A DNA stretch of 64,000 nucleotides, from assembly GCF_022867885.1 (NCBI RefSeq), contig NZ_JALIFP010000016.1, positions 1 to 64,000 on the forward strand, given 5' to 3'. The position numbers and the translations under genes are program-made. The notes under the pieces were generated by a model. It had not been told where the DNA came from, made no database searches, and worked only from the letters and a program-made list of their open reading frames with translations. Position 1 is the stretch's first letter, and each line of letters starts with the position of its first letter. Shown one piece after another: positions 1 through 10,115 of this stretch. Origin of the DNA: Lederbergia sp. NSJ-179. Lineage in GTDB: Bacteria; Bacillota; Bacilli; Bacillales; Bacillaceae_C.

Positions 1-508
1 ATAAACTCGACTTGATCATGGAATCATGACTATTTTCACCTTTGGTTGCACACAAACAAAAAAGAATGAGTTACAGTTTGGAGCCATGTATCGCTCGCAA
101 CCGAACTCATCCCTAGTCCACAAATAAGTATGCCCACACATCGGGGCGATTATTCATGTTACAGGTGGTGAATGTGGAGCGAGTAATCGAACTCATCCCT
201 AGTCCGGTTCTTGGTTTTACTCTTTCTAGTAATTCAGTGTCAAATTATCAGTAAATGATAGAAACGGAAAGATCCTAGTAACTTGTTTTTTCAACATTAA
301 ATAGCGAAGAGCCTTGTTTTTTATTTTGTGTTACGATTTATACAATCTATTATAGAGAGGGGACAGCCAACGATCCACCCCCTGAATCATCCAATTGGCC
401 ATTGTTGGCGCGACAAATCAAGCCCTATCCTTTAAAATTGCTTTTCTTGTCGATACAGGGGGAATCCTTCCACATATTTTTACCCTCATAATATGGGCCA
501 TAATGGCT
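1..508. other. Non-coding left edge with an 18-bp direct repeat
   Basis: No gene could be supported in this stretch. An 18-bp sequence (CGAACTCATCCCTAGTCC) occurs twice in the same direction, at 102-119 and 188-205. The rest is AT-rich and has no long open frame with a ribosome binding site. It adjoins a decayed ABC ATPase gene, so this is probably eroded DNA rather than an active control region. That last point is inference. Confidence 0.5.
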
Positions 509-511
509 TAG

Positions 512-949
512 CTACGCTTTGTGTTCTAGCATTTTGCGCTTATATCCGAATTAACTGCCTTAGACAATATCATGCTTCCACTCTTGTATCGTGGAGTATT
601 AAACTGGAATCCTATAAATAGGAAAAAACAACAGATAAAGCAACAGGCTCAGCACTATTTAAGCTCGGTTGGCTTAGCGGATCATATGCATAAACGGCCT
701 GGCGAGCTCTCAGGTGGACAGCAGCAACGAGTCACTATCGCTGAGAGCGCTTGTCACTGACCCGAATCTCATATTGGCAGATGAACCGACAGGAGCACTT
801 GATCAAAAAACAGGCGAAGAGATTATGGCAATAATAAAAGCATAAATAATCAGGGGAAAACAGTTCTTATCGTTACCCTGACCCGAATAAGCATCTTACA
901 GCGGCAGAAAAATTCTCATGCGCAATGGGGAATACAAACCGAATAGATG
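512..949 (+). pseudogene. Decayed ABC transporter ATP-binding protein (MacB/LolD/YknY type)
   Basis: Fragments of an ATPase domain of the MacB/LolD export class can be read across several frames. The phrase FVF-stop-HFALISELTALDNI precedes MLPLLYRG at 572. The stop at 527-529 (TAG) stands where the Q-loop glutamine codon (CAG) is expected. The signature [12 protein letters not shown] lies near 708-745, then one extra base shifts the frame at about 745. The Walker B region [20 protein letters not shown] follows in the new frame and a further shift occurs near 843. The end of the domain is readable only by changing frame again. The Walker A part and any partner permease are missing. At least three lesions make this a dead gene. 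It abuts rarA, which is on the opposite strand. Confidence 0.85.
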
Positions 950-986
950 AGTATCCCCCTTAAATTCTACTTATTGGAGTTTCACT

Positions 987-2264
987 TTATGAATGACGAC
1001 TCTTTCTTATTTTTTCATAAACATTCGCTAAGGCCTGTTCGAATTTCCCTGTTCGTTTTGGCTCATAATATTCTTTATGTTTAAGTTTGTCAGGGAGGTA
1101 TTGTTGTTTTACCCAACCTGATTCATAGTTATGGGGATACTTATAATCAATCCCTCTCCCGAGTGCGTTTGCTCCCTTATAATGCGCATCCTTTAAATGA
1201 AGCGGTACTTCTCCACTTAGCCCCGCTCTTATATCACTAATCGCTTTATCGATCGCTGTTATGGCTGAATTCGATTTTGGTGAAAGACATAATTCAATCA
1301 CGGCATTGGCAAGTGGAATTCGTGCTTCAGGGAAGCCGATTTTTTCAGCTGTTTGGATAGCGGCAAGGGTTCGAGGTCCCGCCTGTGGATTGGCAAGACC
1401 AATATCTTCATAAGCGGTCACTAAAAGTCGTCTTATAATACTTGGCAGATCACCGGCTTCAATCAGGCGTCCCAAATAATGAAGAGCAGCATTCACATCG
1501 CTTCCCCTAATTGACTTTTGAAAGCCGCTTAAAACGTCATAATGGGCGTCCCCATCTTTATCATGGGCCAAGCTTTTTTTCTGTAAGCATTCTTCTGCAA
1601 CTTCCGTTGTGATATGGATCATTCCGTTCTCGTCAGGGTCTGTCGATAAAACAGCTAGTTCTAAAGCATTTAAGGAGCTCCTGGCATCTCCATTACTAGC
1701 TGTGACAAAATGCTGTAGGGCTTGTTCCTCAATGTAAATGGAATAAGCGCCTAGACCTCTTTTAGGATCTTGCAATGCTCGTGTTAAAGTTAATTTAATT
1801 TCCTCTTCCGTTAACGGGAAAAGTTCAAAAATTTGACAGCGGCTTCTTATAGCTGGATTAATGGCATGGTATGGATTACTTGTCGTGGCGCCAATTAAAA
1901 TGATTGTACCATTTTCTAAATAAGGGAGTAGGAAATCTTGTTTGCCTTTATCAAGACGATGCACCTCGTCAAGCAAGAGAATAACCTTTCCGCTCATTTT
2001 TCCTTCAGCAGCGACAACTTCCATATCCTTTTTATTATTTGTGACAGCATTTAAAGTTCGGAAGGCATATTGGGTGCTACCGGCAATGGCGCTAGCAATC
2101 GACGTTTTCCCAATTCCAGGGGGCCCATATAAAATCATGGATGATAATTGCTTTGCTTTGACCATTCTTGCTATAATTTTGTTATCTCCAACTAAATGCT
2201 GTTGTCCAACCACTTCCTCGATGGTGCTTGGACGCATTCTATACGCTAACGGTTGTTTCTTCAC
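987..2264 (-). CDS. rarA: Replication-associated recombination protein RarA (MgsA/YrvN family AAA ATPase)
   Basis: RarA is a clamp-loader-like AAA+ ATPase that acts at stalled replication forks, working with single-strand binding protein and RecA-dependent repair. The protein has 425 residues, close to the roughly 420 of B. subtilis RarA. It carries Walker A GPPGIGKTS, Walker B LLLDEVHR, sensor motif GATTSNP, an arginine finger context NPAIRSRCQ, and the C-terminal MgsA domain with the signature AYEDIGLANPQAG. I chose the GTG at 2264. It follows GGGAGAG by six bases and gives the family N-terminus KKQPLAYRMRP. A TTG at 2279 is possible but overlaps that ribosome site. Its place beside cymR-iscS-mnmA matches B. 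subtilis. Confidence 0.95.
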   Translation of the reverse strand: MKKQPLAYRMRPSTIEEVVGQQHLVGDNKIIARMVKAKQLSSMILYGPPGIGKTSIASAIAGSTQYAFRTLNAVTNNKKDMEVVAAEGKMSGKVILLLDEVHRLDKGKQDFLLPYLENGTIILIGATTSNPYHAINPAIRSRCQIFELFPLTEEEIKLTLTRALQDPKRGLGAYSIYIEEQALQHFVTASNGDARSSLNALELAVLSTDPDENGMIHITTEVAEECLQKKSLAHDKDGDAHYDVLSGFQKSIRGSDVNAALHYLGRLIEAGDLPSIIRRLLVTAYEDIGLANPQAGPRTLAAIQTAEKIGFPEARIPLANAVIELCLSPKSNSAITAIDKAISDIRAGLSGEVPLHLKDAHYKGANALGRGIDYKYPHNYESGWVKQQYLPDKLKHKEYYEPKRTGKFEQALANVYEKIRKSRHS

Positions 2265-2770
2265 AAATATCTCTCCCAAACTAGGCCAACGGGATGTTGG
2301 TCAGAACGGCTTTGCGCTAGGACGGCGGCTAACAGGATGTTGGTCAAAACGGCGTTGCCACAGGACGTGGCGCCCTTAGCCGTTTATCCTTTTTCATTCT
2401 TTAGGCGGGCGCCTTGCGCTTTTGTTTTTGCCAGGATTTTATAAAATCCTCGCTAGTGAATAAGTTCTAATTATGAGTTTTGTCGTCCAGCTCCAGCGCC
2501 CAGCGACTAGCAAACTTTCAGCTTCTTCCTACGATAAGTCAACATCGGCTCATTCTTCGCCGTGTTTCCTTTATCTCAGGCCAACAGGATGTTGGTCAGA
2601 ACAGCGTTGCGCTAGGACGGCGCGAATTTAGCTGTTCATCCTTATATTTAAGTTTGTACGTCGCTAAACGGGCGCTTGCGCTTTTGTTACTATCATACCA
2701 AAATACTCAGATATATGCATTCAATAGGATGAGTATGCTATAATGATGTAATGCAAAGGAGTCTGGTTGA
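2265..2770. repeat. Intergenic repeat cluster between rarA and yczE-like gene
   Basis: A 16-base core of the form AAC(G/A)GGATGTTGGTCA occurs three times, at 2288-2303, 2331-2346 and 2583-2598. The first two are 43 bases apart. Two copies of a GC-rich tail, GCGC(C)TTGCGCTTTT, close the repeats at 2409-2423 and 2672-2685. The second unit begins with AGCTCCAGCGCC at 2489. The same head and tail recur near 39519-39636, and the tail recurs at 46070-46083. Short frames here have no family match and I treat them as chance. The end of this spacer holds the promoter for the next gene. Confidence 0.75.
2736..2744 (+). promoter_or_regulatory. Extended -10 promoter for the yczE-like/cymR operon
   Basis: TGCTATAAT is a perfect TGn-TATAAT extended -10 box, 27 bases before the next start codon. 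The -35 region (TGCATT at 2716-2721) is poor, as is usual with extended -10 promoters. It would drive the YczE-type gene and the overlapping cymR. Confidence 0.5.
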
Positions 2771-3430
2771 ATGAAAAACAGAGTACTTTATAAACGATTT
2801 CTTCTTTTCGTAATCGGGCTTCTTATTATGTCTTTTGGTATTGTCCTCATGATCATCTCTAATTTTGGGGTATCACCATGGGATGTTTTACATGTAGGTT
2901 TATTTTATCAGTTCGGTTTAACGATTGGGACATGGTCTATTATCATAGGATTCATTGTTTTAGGGAGTTCATCTCTTTTAATGAAAAGATGGCCTCAATT
3001 TGGCGCTTATTTGAACATGATCCTTGTAGGATTGTTTATTGACATGTATATGAAAATTCCTTATTTAATTGAGCCAAACCATATGGTTGAAAAATTCATG
3101 ATGTTTTTTATCGGTATGATTATTAATGCTTATGGGATGGGAATATATCTTTCGGCACAATTGGGAGCAGGTCCGCGGGATAGTTTTATGCTCGCCTTAC
3201 AAGAAAAAACGGGCTGGAAAATAGCGACAGTGAGACGTATCATGGAGGTTATTGTCCTTATCATCGGCTGGATATTAGGTGGGCCTGTTTTTTATGGAAC
3301 CATTATATTTAGTTTAACGGTGGGGACTTTCATTGGATTCGCCCTACCACAGTGTCGTTTTATAGCAAATAAATTTTTACGGAAACCTAATCCATTAGAT
3401 AAACGAATAGAACGGAGTGCAGAATTATGA
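2771..3430 (+). CDS. YczE/YyaS/YitT-family integral membrane protein
   Basis: This 219-residue protein belongs to the poorly understood YczE-like membrane family (COG2364 type). Five or six hydrophobic segments are visible, with the family features SNFGVSPWDVLHVGL near residue 38 and GAGPRDSFMLAL near 137. No catalytic motif is seen and the transported substrate, if any, is unknown. The ATG follows AAAGGAG by eight bases. Its stop codon overlaps the cymR start (ATGA at 3427-3430), so the two are translationally coupled. This pairing with the cysteine regulator is not the B. subtilis arrangement as I know it. It may hint at a role linked to sulfur or cysteine, but that is inference only. Confidence 0.85.
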   Translation: MKNRVLYKRFLLFVIGLLIMSFGIVLMIISNFGVSPWDVLHVGLFYQFGLTIGTWSIIIGFIVLGSSSLLMKRWPQFGAYLNMILVGLFIDMYMKIPYLIEPNHMVEKFMMFFIGMIINAYGMGIYLSAQLGAGPRDSFMLALQEKTGWKIATVRRIMEVIVLIIGWILGGPVFYGTIIFSLTVGTFIGFALPQCRFIANKFLRKPNPLDKRIERSAEL

Positions 3431-3846
3431 AAATATCAACAAAAGGAAGATACGGCTTAACGATTATGATCGAATTGGGGAAAAAATATGGAGAAGGTCC
3501 CATTTCATTAAAATCAATTGCGAAAACCTATAATCTATCTGAACATTATTTGGAACAGCTAGCGGGTCCACTAAGAAATGCAGGATTAGTCAAAAGTGTT
3601 AGAGGGGCGTATGGTGGTTATATCCTTGCCGATGAGCCAGCGAAAATTACTGCGGGAGATATTATCCGTGTATTAGAAGGACCGATTAGTCCTGTTGAAG
3701 GAATTGAAGAGGAAGAACCAGCAAAACGAAATTTATGGATGAAAATTCGTGACGCCGTAAAAGAAGTATTAGATAACACGACGATCGAAGACTTAGCCAA
3801 CTACGAAGAAGATGGAACGGATACCCCTTATATGTTCTATATTTAA
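3427..3846 (+). CDS. cymR: Cysteine metabolism repressor CymR (Rrf2 family)
   Basis: CymR represses cystine uptake and cysteine synthesis genes. In B. subtilis it acts in complex with the O-acetylserine thiol-lyase CysK. The 139 residues match the family length. The Rrf2 winged helix is recognisable from MKISTKGRYGL through LSEHYLEQL and GLVKSVRGAYGGY. The cysteine triad that binds Fe-S clusters in IscR is absent, which separates CymR from IscR-type members. The gene overlaps the upstream membrane protein by four bases and lies 23 bases before iscS, so all are likely one transcript with mnmA. Confidence 0.95.
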   Translation: MKISTKGRYGLTIMIELGKKYGEGPISLKSIAKTYNLSEHYLEQLAGPLRNAGLVKSVRGAYGGYILADEPAKITAGDIIRVLEGPISPVEGIEEEEPAKRNLWMKIRDAVKEVLDNTTIEDLANYEEDGTDTPYMFYI

Positions 3847-3869
3847 GTCGAAATAGGTGGGAAATAATA

Positions 3870-6142
<2,273 letters not shown>

Positions 6143-6155
6143 TGTCCGTTCTTAG

Positions 6156-6196
6156 GCAGAGTGAGGATTTTCTATCACTCTGCTTGTTGTTTTTTA
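6156..6196 (+). terminator. Terminator after mnmA
   Basis: The nine-base arms GCAGAGTGA (6156-6164) and TCACTCTGC (6175-6183) form a perfect stem, followed by a T-rich run to 6196. Confidence 0.85.
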
Positions 6197-6235
6197 TGCT
6201 ATAATTTCATTAGAAAATTGTTCGGAGTGTGACGT

Positions 6236-6895
6236 ATGGATAAGAATAAACAAGGTATTGAGTTATTACAAGCAGGAAATATGGAAAAGGCGATCCAATT
6301 ATTTACAGAAGTGATCGAAGAAAACCCAAAAGATCCGATTGGATATGTAAACTTTGCTAATGTTCTTATTTCGGTAGGGGAAATAGAACGGGCAGAATCC
6401 TTCTTAAACAAGGCGATTGAACTAGATGATCAAGTAGCGGCTTCTTATTATAGCTATGGAAATTTTTATTTTAACCAAGAAAAATATGAACAGGCTGCGG
6501 GAATGTTTGAAAAAGCGCTTACCAATGGGATGGATTCAAATGATGTCTATTATATGTTAGGGATGTGTTTTAGCTATTTAGGAAAATATCCTCTGTCACT
6601 GCCCTATCTGCAACGAAGTGTTGAGCTTAATGAAGAAGATATTGAGGCGCGTTTTCAATATGGACTTTCCCTAGCTCAATCAGCCTCCTATAAAGAGGCC
6701 ATTGCCCAATTAGAGAAGGTGATCGAGGCTGATCCTCATCATGCCGATGCTTTTTATAATGTAGCCGTTGCCTATGCTATGACAGGGGCTGATCGTGATC
6801 AAGTCCTATCATTATTGGATCAAGCTATTACCATTCAACCAGATCATCTATTAGCAGTAAATGCTAAAAAAACAGTAATGGAAAATCAAGAATAA
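6236..6895 (+). CDS. Tetratricopeptide repeat protein (YrrB-like)
   Basis: The 219-residue protein is almost wholly built of TPR helical repeats. About five or six 34-residue units can be counted, with typical A..YN.A and A...Y..AI..LEKAIE patterns starting at residue 5. TPR arrays bind other proteins and no enzyme motif is seen. In B. subtilis the equivalent gene (yrrB) sits in the same position between mnmA and recD2. The ATG follows a GGAGTG ribosome site. It has no signal peptide, so it should be cytosolic. The gene stops 20 bases before recD2, suggesting co-transcription. The partner is unknown. Confidence 0.85.
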   Translation: MDKNKQGIELLQAGNMEKAIQLFTEVIEENPKDPIGYVNFANVLISVGEIERAESFLNKAIELDDQVAASYYSYGNFYFNQEKYEQAAGMFEKALTNGMDSNDVYYMLGMCFSYLGKYPLSLPYLQRSVELNEEDIEARFQYGLSLAQSASYKEAIAQLEKVIEADPHHADAFYNVAVAYAMTGADRDQVLSLLDQAITIQPDHLLAVNAKKTVMENQE

Positions 6896-6915
6896 GGCTT
6901 TAAGGGGAGAAGAGA

Positions 6916-9321
6916 ATGGATGTGCGGCAAAATTCGCTTGATCTTTTTTCTGAGCAGGAAAAATATATACAAGGGCGACACCTTGTGACCATCTTTCATA
7001 ATGAGCAAAATTTCTATTCAGTTGTCAGAATAAGGGTTGAGAAAACGGATGCGGAAATAAAAGATAAAGAGGCCGTTATTGTGGGCCATTTTCCAAAATT
7101 GCAGGACGAAGAATCCTATGTTTTTTATGGGCAAATGAAGGAGCATCCCAAATTTGGTCATCAGTTTAATGCAAAGCATTTTAAAAAAGTTATGCCGCAA
7201 ACAAAGCAGGGAATTGTTGCCTACCTATCCAGTGAACTATTTAAGGGCATTGGAAAAAAGACAGCCGAAAGAATTGTCGATGTTCTAGGGGAAAATGCCA
7301 TAAGCCGAATTCTAGATCAACCATCCTTACTTGATTCAGTACCGAAATTGGGATCAGAAACAGCTAAGGATCTTTATGAGACGCTCATGGAACATCAAGG
7401 GCTTGAAAGAATTATGGTGGGATTAAATCAGTATGGATTTGGTCCACAAATATCGATGAAAATTTATCAGGTTTATAAAGAGGAAACATTAACGATCTTG
7501 GAAAAGAATCCATACCAATTGATTGAAGATGTGGAAGGAATTGGATTTGGGCGTGCAGATGAATTAGGTTCACAATTAGGTATTACTGGCAATCATCCCG
7601 ATCGGATTAAAGCGGGATGCCTATATATGTTAGAGCAAGATTGTTTGAAAAATGGACATGTATACTTGGAGTCAGCAGAGCTTTTGGAAAAGGTGAAGGG
7701 ATTACTGGAAGAGAGTCAGAATATTGAAATCCCCTATGAGAATATTGCAGAGGAGATCATAAACCTTGAGGAGGAAGGCAAAATAATAGGCGAAGAGAAA
7801 AGAATCTATTTGCCCTCTCTCTATTTTGCGGAAAAAGGTATTGTGACAAATCTCAACAGGGTGATGAAACAAACGGAATATGCGGATCAATTCCCGGAGT
7901 CGGAATTTTTATTAGCATTAGGCAAGTTAGAAGAACGGTTAAATGTCCAATATGCTCCATCCCAGAGGGAGGCTATTCAAACAGCTCTCACGAATCCGAT
8001 GATGATTTTAACGGGTGGGCCAGGAACAGGAAAAACGACTGTGATTAAAGGAATTGTCGAACTATATGCGGAACTGCATGGATGCTCCCTTGATCCACAC
8101 GCTTATAAAAAAGAAGAACCATTTCCGATTCTGTTAACGGCTCCAACCGGAAGAGCCGCAAAAAGAATGTCAGAGTCAACCGAATTACCTGCTATGACGA
8201 TTCATCGGCTGCTTGGTATGACCGCTCAGGAAAATTTGGAAGCTGAGGGAGAACGTGAATTAGAGGGAAAACTCATCATTGTGGATGAAATGTCGATGGT
8301 TGATACATGGCTTGCCCATCAGTTATTTAAAGCACTTCCCTCGCAGATTCAAGTCATATTGGTTGGGGATGAGGACCAATTGCCTTCGGTTGGACCAGGA
8401 CAAGTATTAAAAGATTTACTGCGTTCAAAAGTTGTTCCTGTTGTTCAATTAACAGATATTTATCGTCAAGAGGAAGGCTCCTCCATTATTGAACTGGCTC
8501 ATCAGGTCAAAAAAGGTGAGATCCCTCAAAACTTATTAAAGCCACAAAAAGATCGCTCCTTTATTCAATGTCAAACCGATCAGATGGGTGATGTTATTAA
8601 AAAAATTGTGTTAAGTGCAAAGAAAAAGGGCTATACGGCGATGGATGTGCAAGTATTAGCGCCCATGTATCGTGGAGCAGCCGGAATCGATGCCTTGAAT
8701 CAAATTTTACAGGCCATATTTAATCCGAACGAAGACAGAAAGAGAAAGGAACTTTCCTTCGGAGAAACGAAATATAGAATTGGCGATAAGATCTTACAAC
8801 TTGTCAATCAGCCAGAGAAGAATGTGTTTAATGGGGATATTGGTGAAATCATTTCCATTTTAACAGCAAAGGAAAATACTGAAAAACAAGACATGGTGAT
8901 TGCGTCCTTTGAAGGGACAGAAGTTGCCTATACAAGATCCGATTTAAATCAAATTACCCTTGCCTACTGTTGTTCGATTCATAAATCACAGGGTAGTGAA
9001 TTTCCAATCGTCATTATGCCGGTTGTACGCAGTTATTATCGGATGTTACGACGGAATTTATTATATACAGGCCTCACCAGAAGCAAAAAATCCTTAGTTT
9101 TATGCGGGGAAGAACAAGCATTCCAAATCGGGATAAAGCGGGAAGATGATCAACAAAGAAAAACATCTTTATATGAAAAGTTGATCACGATCCAATCACA
9201 AGTGGAAAAAGAAGAGGCGAAAGTAGAAGGATTAACAGAAGAAACCTTCATGCTCATTGACCCAATGATTGGGATGGAAAATGTTACGCCTTATGATTTC
9301 ATGGAGATGGAGGGAAAATAA
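6916..9321 (+). CDS. recD2: ATP-dependent RecD2 DNA helicase (YrrC)
   Basis: RecD2 is a 5'-3' superfamily 1B DNA helicase that acts outside any RecBCD complex. In B. subtilis it is tied to replication fork progression and mismatch repair. The 801 residues match the family size. The N-terminal third holds tandem helix-hairpin-helix motifs (LFKGIGKKTAERIV near 108, IEDVEGIGFGRADEL near 205). Walker A GGPGTGKTT lies near residue 367 and Walker B IIVDEMSMVD near 454. Motif III is GDEDQLPSVGPG, and the C-terminal motif VI region reads LLYTGLTRSKKSL. The ATG follows GGGGAGAAGAG. The reading frame is complete. Confidence 0.96.
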   Translation: MDVRQNSLDLFSEQEKYIQGRHLVTIFHNEQNFYSVVRIRVEKTDAEIKDKEAVIVGHFPKLQDEESYVFYGQMKEHPKFGHQFNAKHFKKVMPQTKQGIVAYLSSELFKGIGKKTAERIVDVLGENAISRILDQPSLLDSVPKLGSETAKDLYETLMEHQGLERIMVGLNQYGFGPQISMKIYQVYKEETLTILEKNPYQLIEDVEGIGFGRADELGSQLGITGNHPDRIKAGCLYMLEQDCLKNGHVYLESAELLEKVKGLLEESQNIEIPYENIAEEIINLEEEGKIIGEEKRIYLPSLYFAEKGIVTNLNRVMKQTEYADQFPESEFLLALGKLEERLNVQYAPSQREAIQTALTNPMMILTGGPGTGKTTVIKGIVELYAELHGCSLDPHAYKKEEPFPILLTAPTGRAAKRMSESTELPAMTIHRLLGMTAQENLEAEGERELEGKLIIVDEMSMVDTWLAHQLFKALPSQIQVILVGDEDQLPSVGPGQVLKDLLRSKVVPVVQLTDIYRQEEGSSIIELAHQVKKGEIPQNLLKPQKDRSFIQCQTDQMGDVIKKIVLSAKKKGYTAMDVQVLAPMYRGAAGIDALNQILQAIFNPNEDRKRKELSFGETKYRIGDKILQLVNQPEKNVFNGDIGEIISILTAKENTEKQDMVIASFEGTEVAYTRSDLNQITLAYCCSIHKSQGSEFPIVIMPVVRSYYRMLRRNLLYTGLTRSKKSLVLCGEEQAFQIGIKREDDQQRKTSLYEKLITIQSQVEKEEAKVEGLTEETFMLIDPMIGMENVTPYDFMEMEGK

Positions 9322-9346
9322 AAGTGTTCGGAAAGGAGTAGATTCT

Positions 9347-9865
9347 TTGCGGACCTTTTCCCTTTTAAAGGATGCGCCTGTATACGATAAAAACGGAGAT
9401 CTTTTTGGTTCTGTTTGTGATATTTGTATTCAGTCCAACGGCCGAGTGACCCATTTATTGTTACAGAAAAAAGGTTTAATGGGAAAGAAGTTTCTTTTGC
9501 CAGTGGAACGATTAACCTCTTGGGATGAGAATGGGATCCACTTAAAGGATGAAGAACTTCTTTCTCCATATAGTAAAAATAAACGGACCTATACCATGAC
9601 ACATGATCAGCCTCTTGCTAAAATAAAAACCATTTCTCAAGAGGGGGAAACCTTAGGTTTATTGGATGATGTATATTTTTTAGAAGAAATGGGCACGATC
9701 GTAGGGTATGAGCTGACAGATGGTTTCTTTTCTGATATTACAAAAGGGAAACGAATAATTCGGACTTCACTTCCACCTAAGATCAGTGAAGAAACAATCG
9801 TCATGTCAGTCAATAAGCTACGAGGTGGTCATGATCATGATGAAATGTCCGAATTGCCAAAGTAA
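9347..9865 (+). CDS. PRC-barrel domain protein (YrrD-like)
   Basis: The protein has 172 residues and two related halves, each starting with a short beta-rich unit (DAPVYDKNGDLFGSV and KTISQEGETLGLLDD) typical of PRC-barrel domains. These small domains bind RNA-processing proteins or other partners, but the role of this stand-alone member is not known. I chose the TTG at 9347, which follows AAAGGAG by eight bases. In-frame ATG codons further upstream lie inside recD2. In B. subtilis yrrD also follows recD2. The end of the gene overlaps the start of the zinc ribbon gene at 9837. Confidence 0.8.
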   Translation: MRTFSLLKDAPVYDKNGDLFGSVCDICIQSNGRVTHLLLQKKGLMGKKFLLPVERLTSWDENGIHLKDEELLSPYSKNKRTYTMTHDQPLAKIKTISQEGETLGLLDDVYFLEEMGTIVGYELTDGFFSDITKGKRIIRTSLPPKISEETIVMSVNKLRGGHDHDEMSELPK

Positions 9866-10025
9866 GGATCTCGGTAAAATCGGCGTCAATCAATATTATT
9901 GTTGGAATTGCTTTATTGAATTGTCCATTGGAAATGAAACCATCCATACTCATCAAGTGGAGGAAGATGGAAGTCTTAGTTCATTGGATGATTTATTTGA
10001 TGAGCAACTCCGTAAGCTTAGCTAA
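9837..10025 (+). CDS. Small zinc-ribbon protein of unknown function
   Basis: This short gene encodes 62 residues. Two CxxC pairs, CPNC near residue 4 and CWNC near residue 23, make a zinc ribbon. An acidic tail (VEEDGSLSSLDDLFDEQ) follows. The ATG at 9837 sits eight bases after GAGGTGG. Nearby ATG codons at 9831 and 9840 are also possible. The gene overlaps the end of the PRC-barrel gene by 29 bases, which argues for coupled translation. I do not recognise a named family. The ribbon could bind nucleic acid or protein, but nothing shows which. Confidence 0.7.
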   Translation: MMKCPNCQSKDLGKIGVNQYYCWNCFIELSIGNETIHTHQVEEDGSLSSLDDLFDEQLRKLS

Positions 10026-10115
10026 TAAGAGGAAGCCTCCTTTTGGGGTTTCCTCTACCTCTCTTACATAAAATTTTCTTATAAAAGGGAAACTAAAAAG
10101 GAGGAGGGGAAATTT

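Noticed and set aside
1942-2379. 145-residue plus-strand frame over the rarA start
   Set aside because: It is a shadow of rarA in the other strand and has no ribosome site or family pattern.
2480-2743. 87-residue frame in the repeat cluster
   Set aside because: It reads through interspersed repeats and the promoter of the next gene; no ribosome site.
6916-9321. recD2 as part of a defence system
   Set aside because: It sits in conserved order and matches the housekeeping RecD2 helicase; no defence partner is near.
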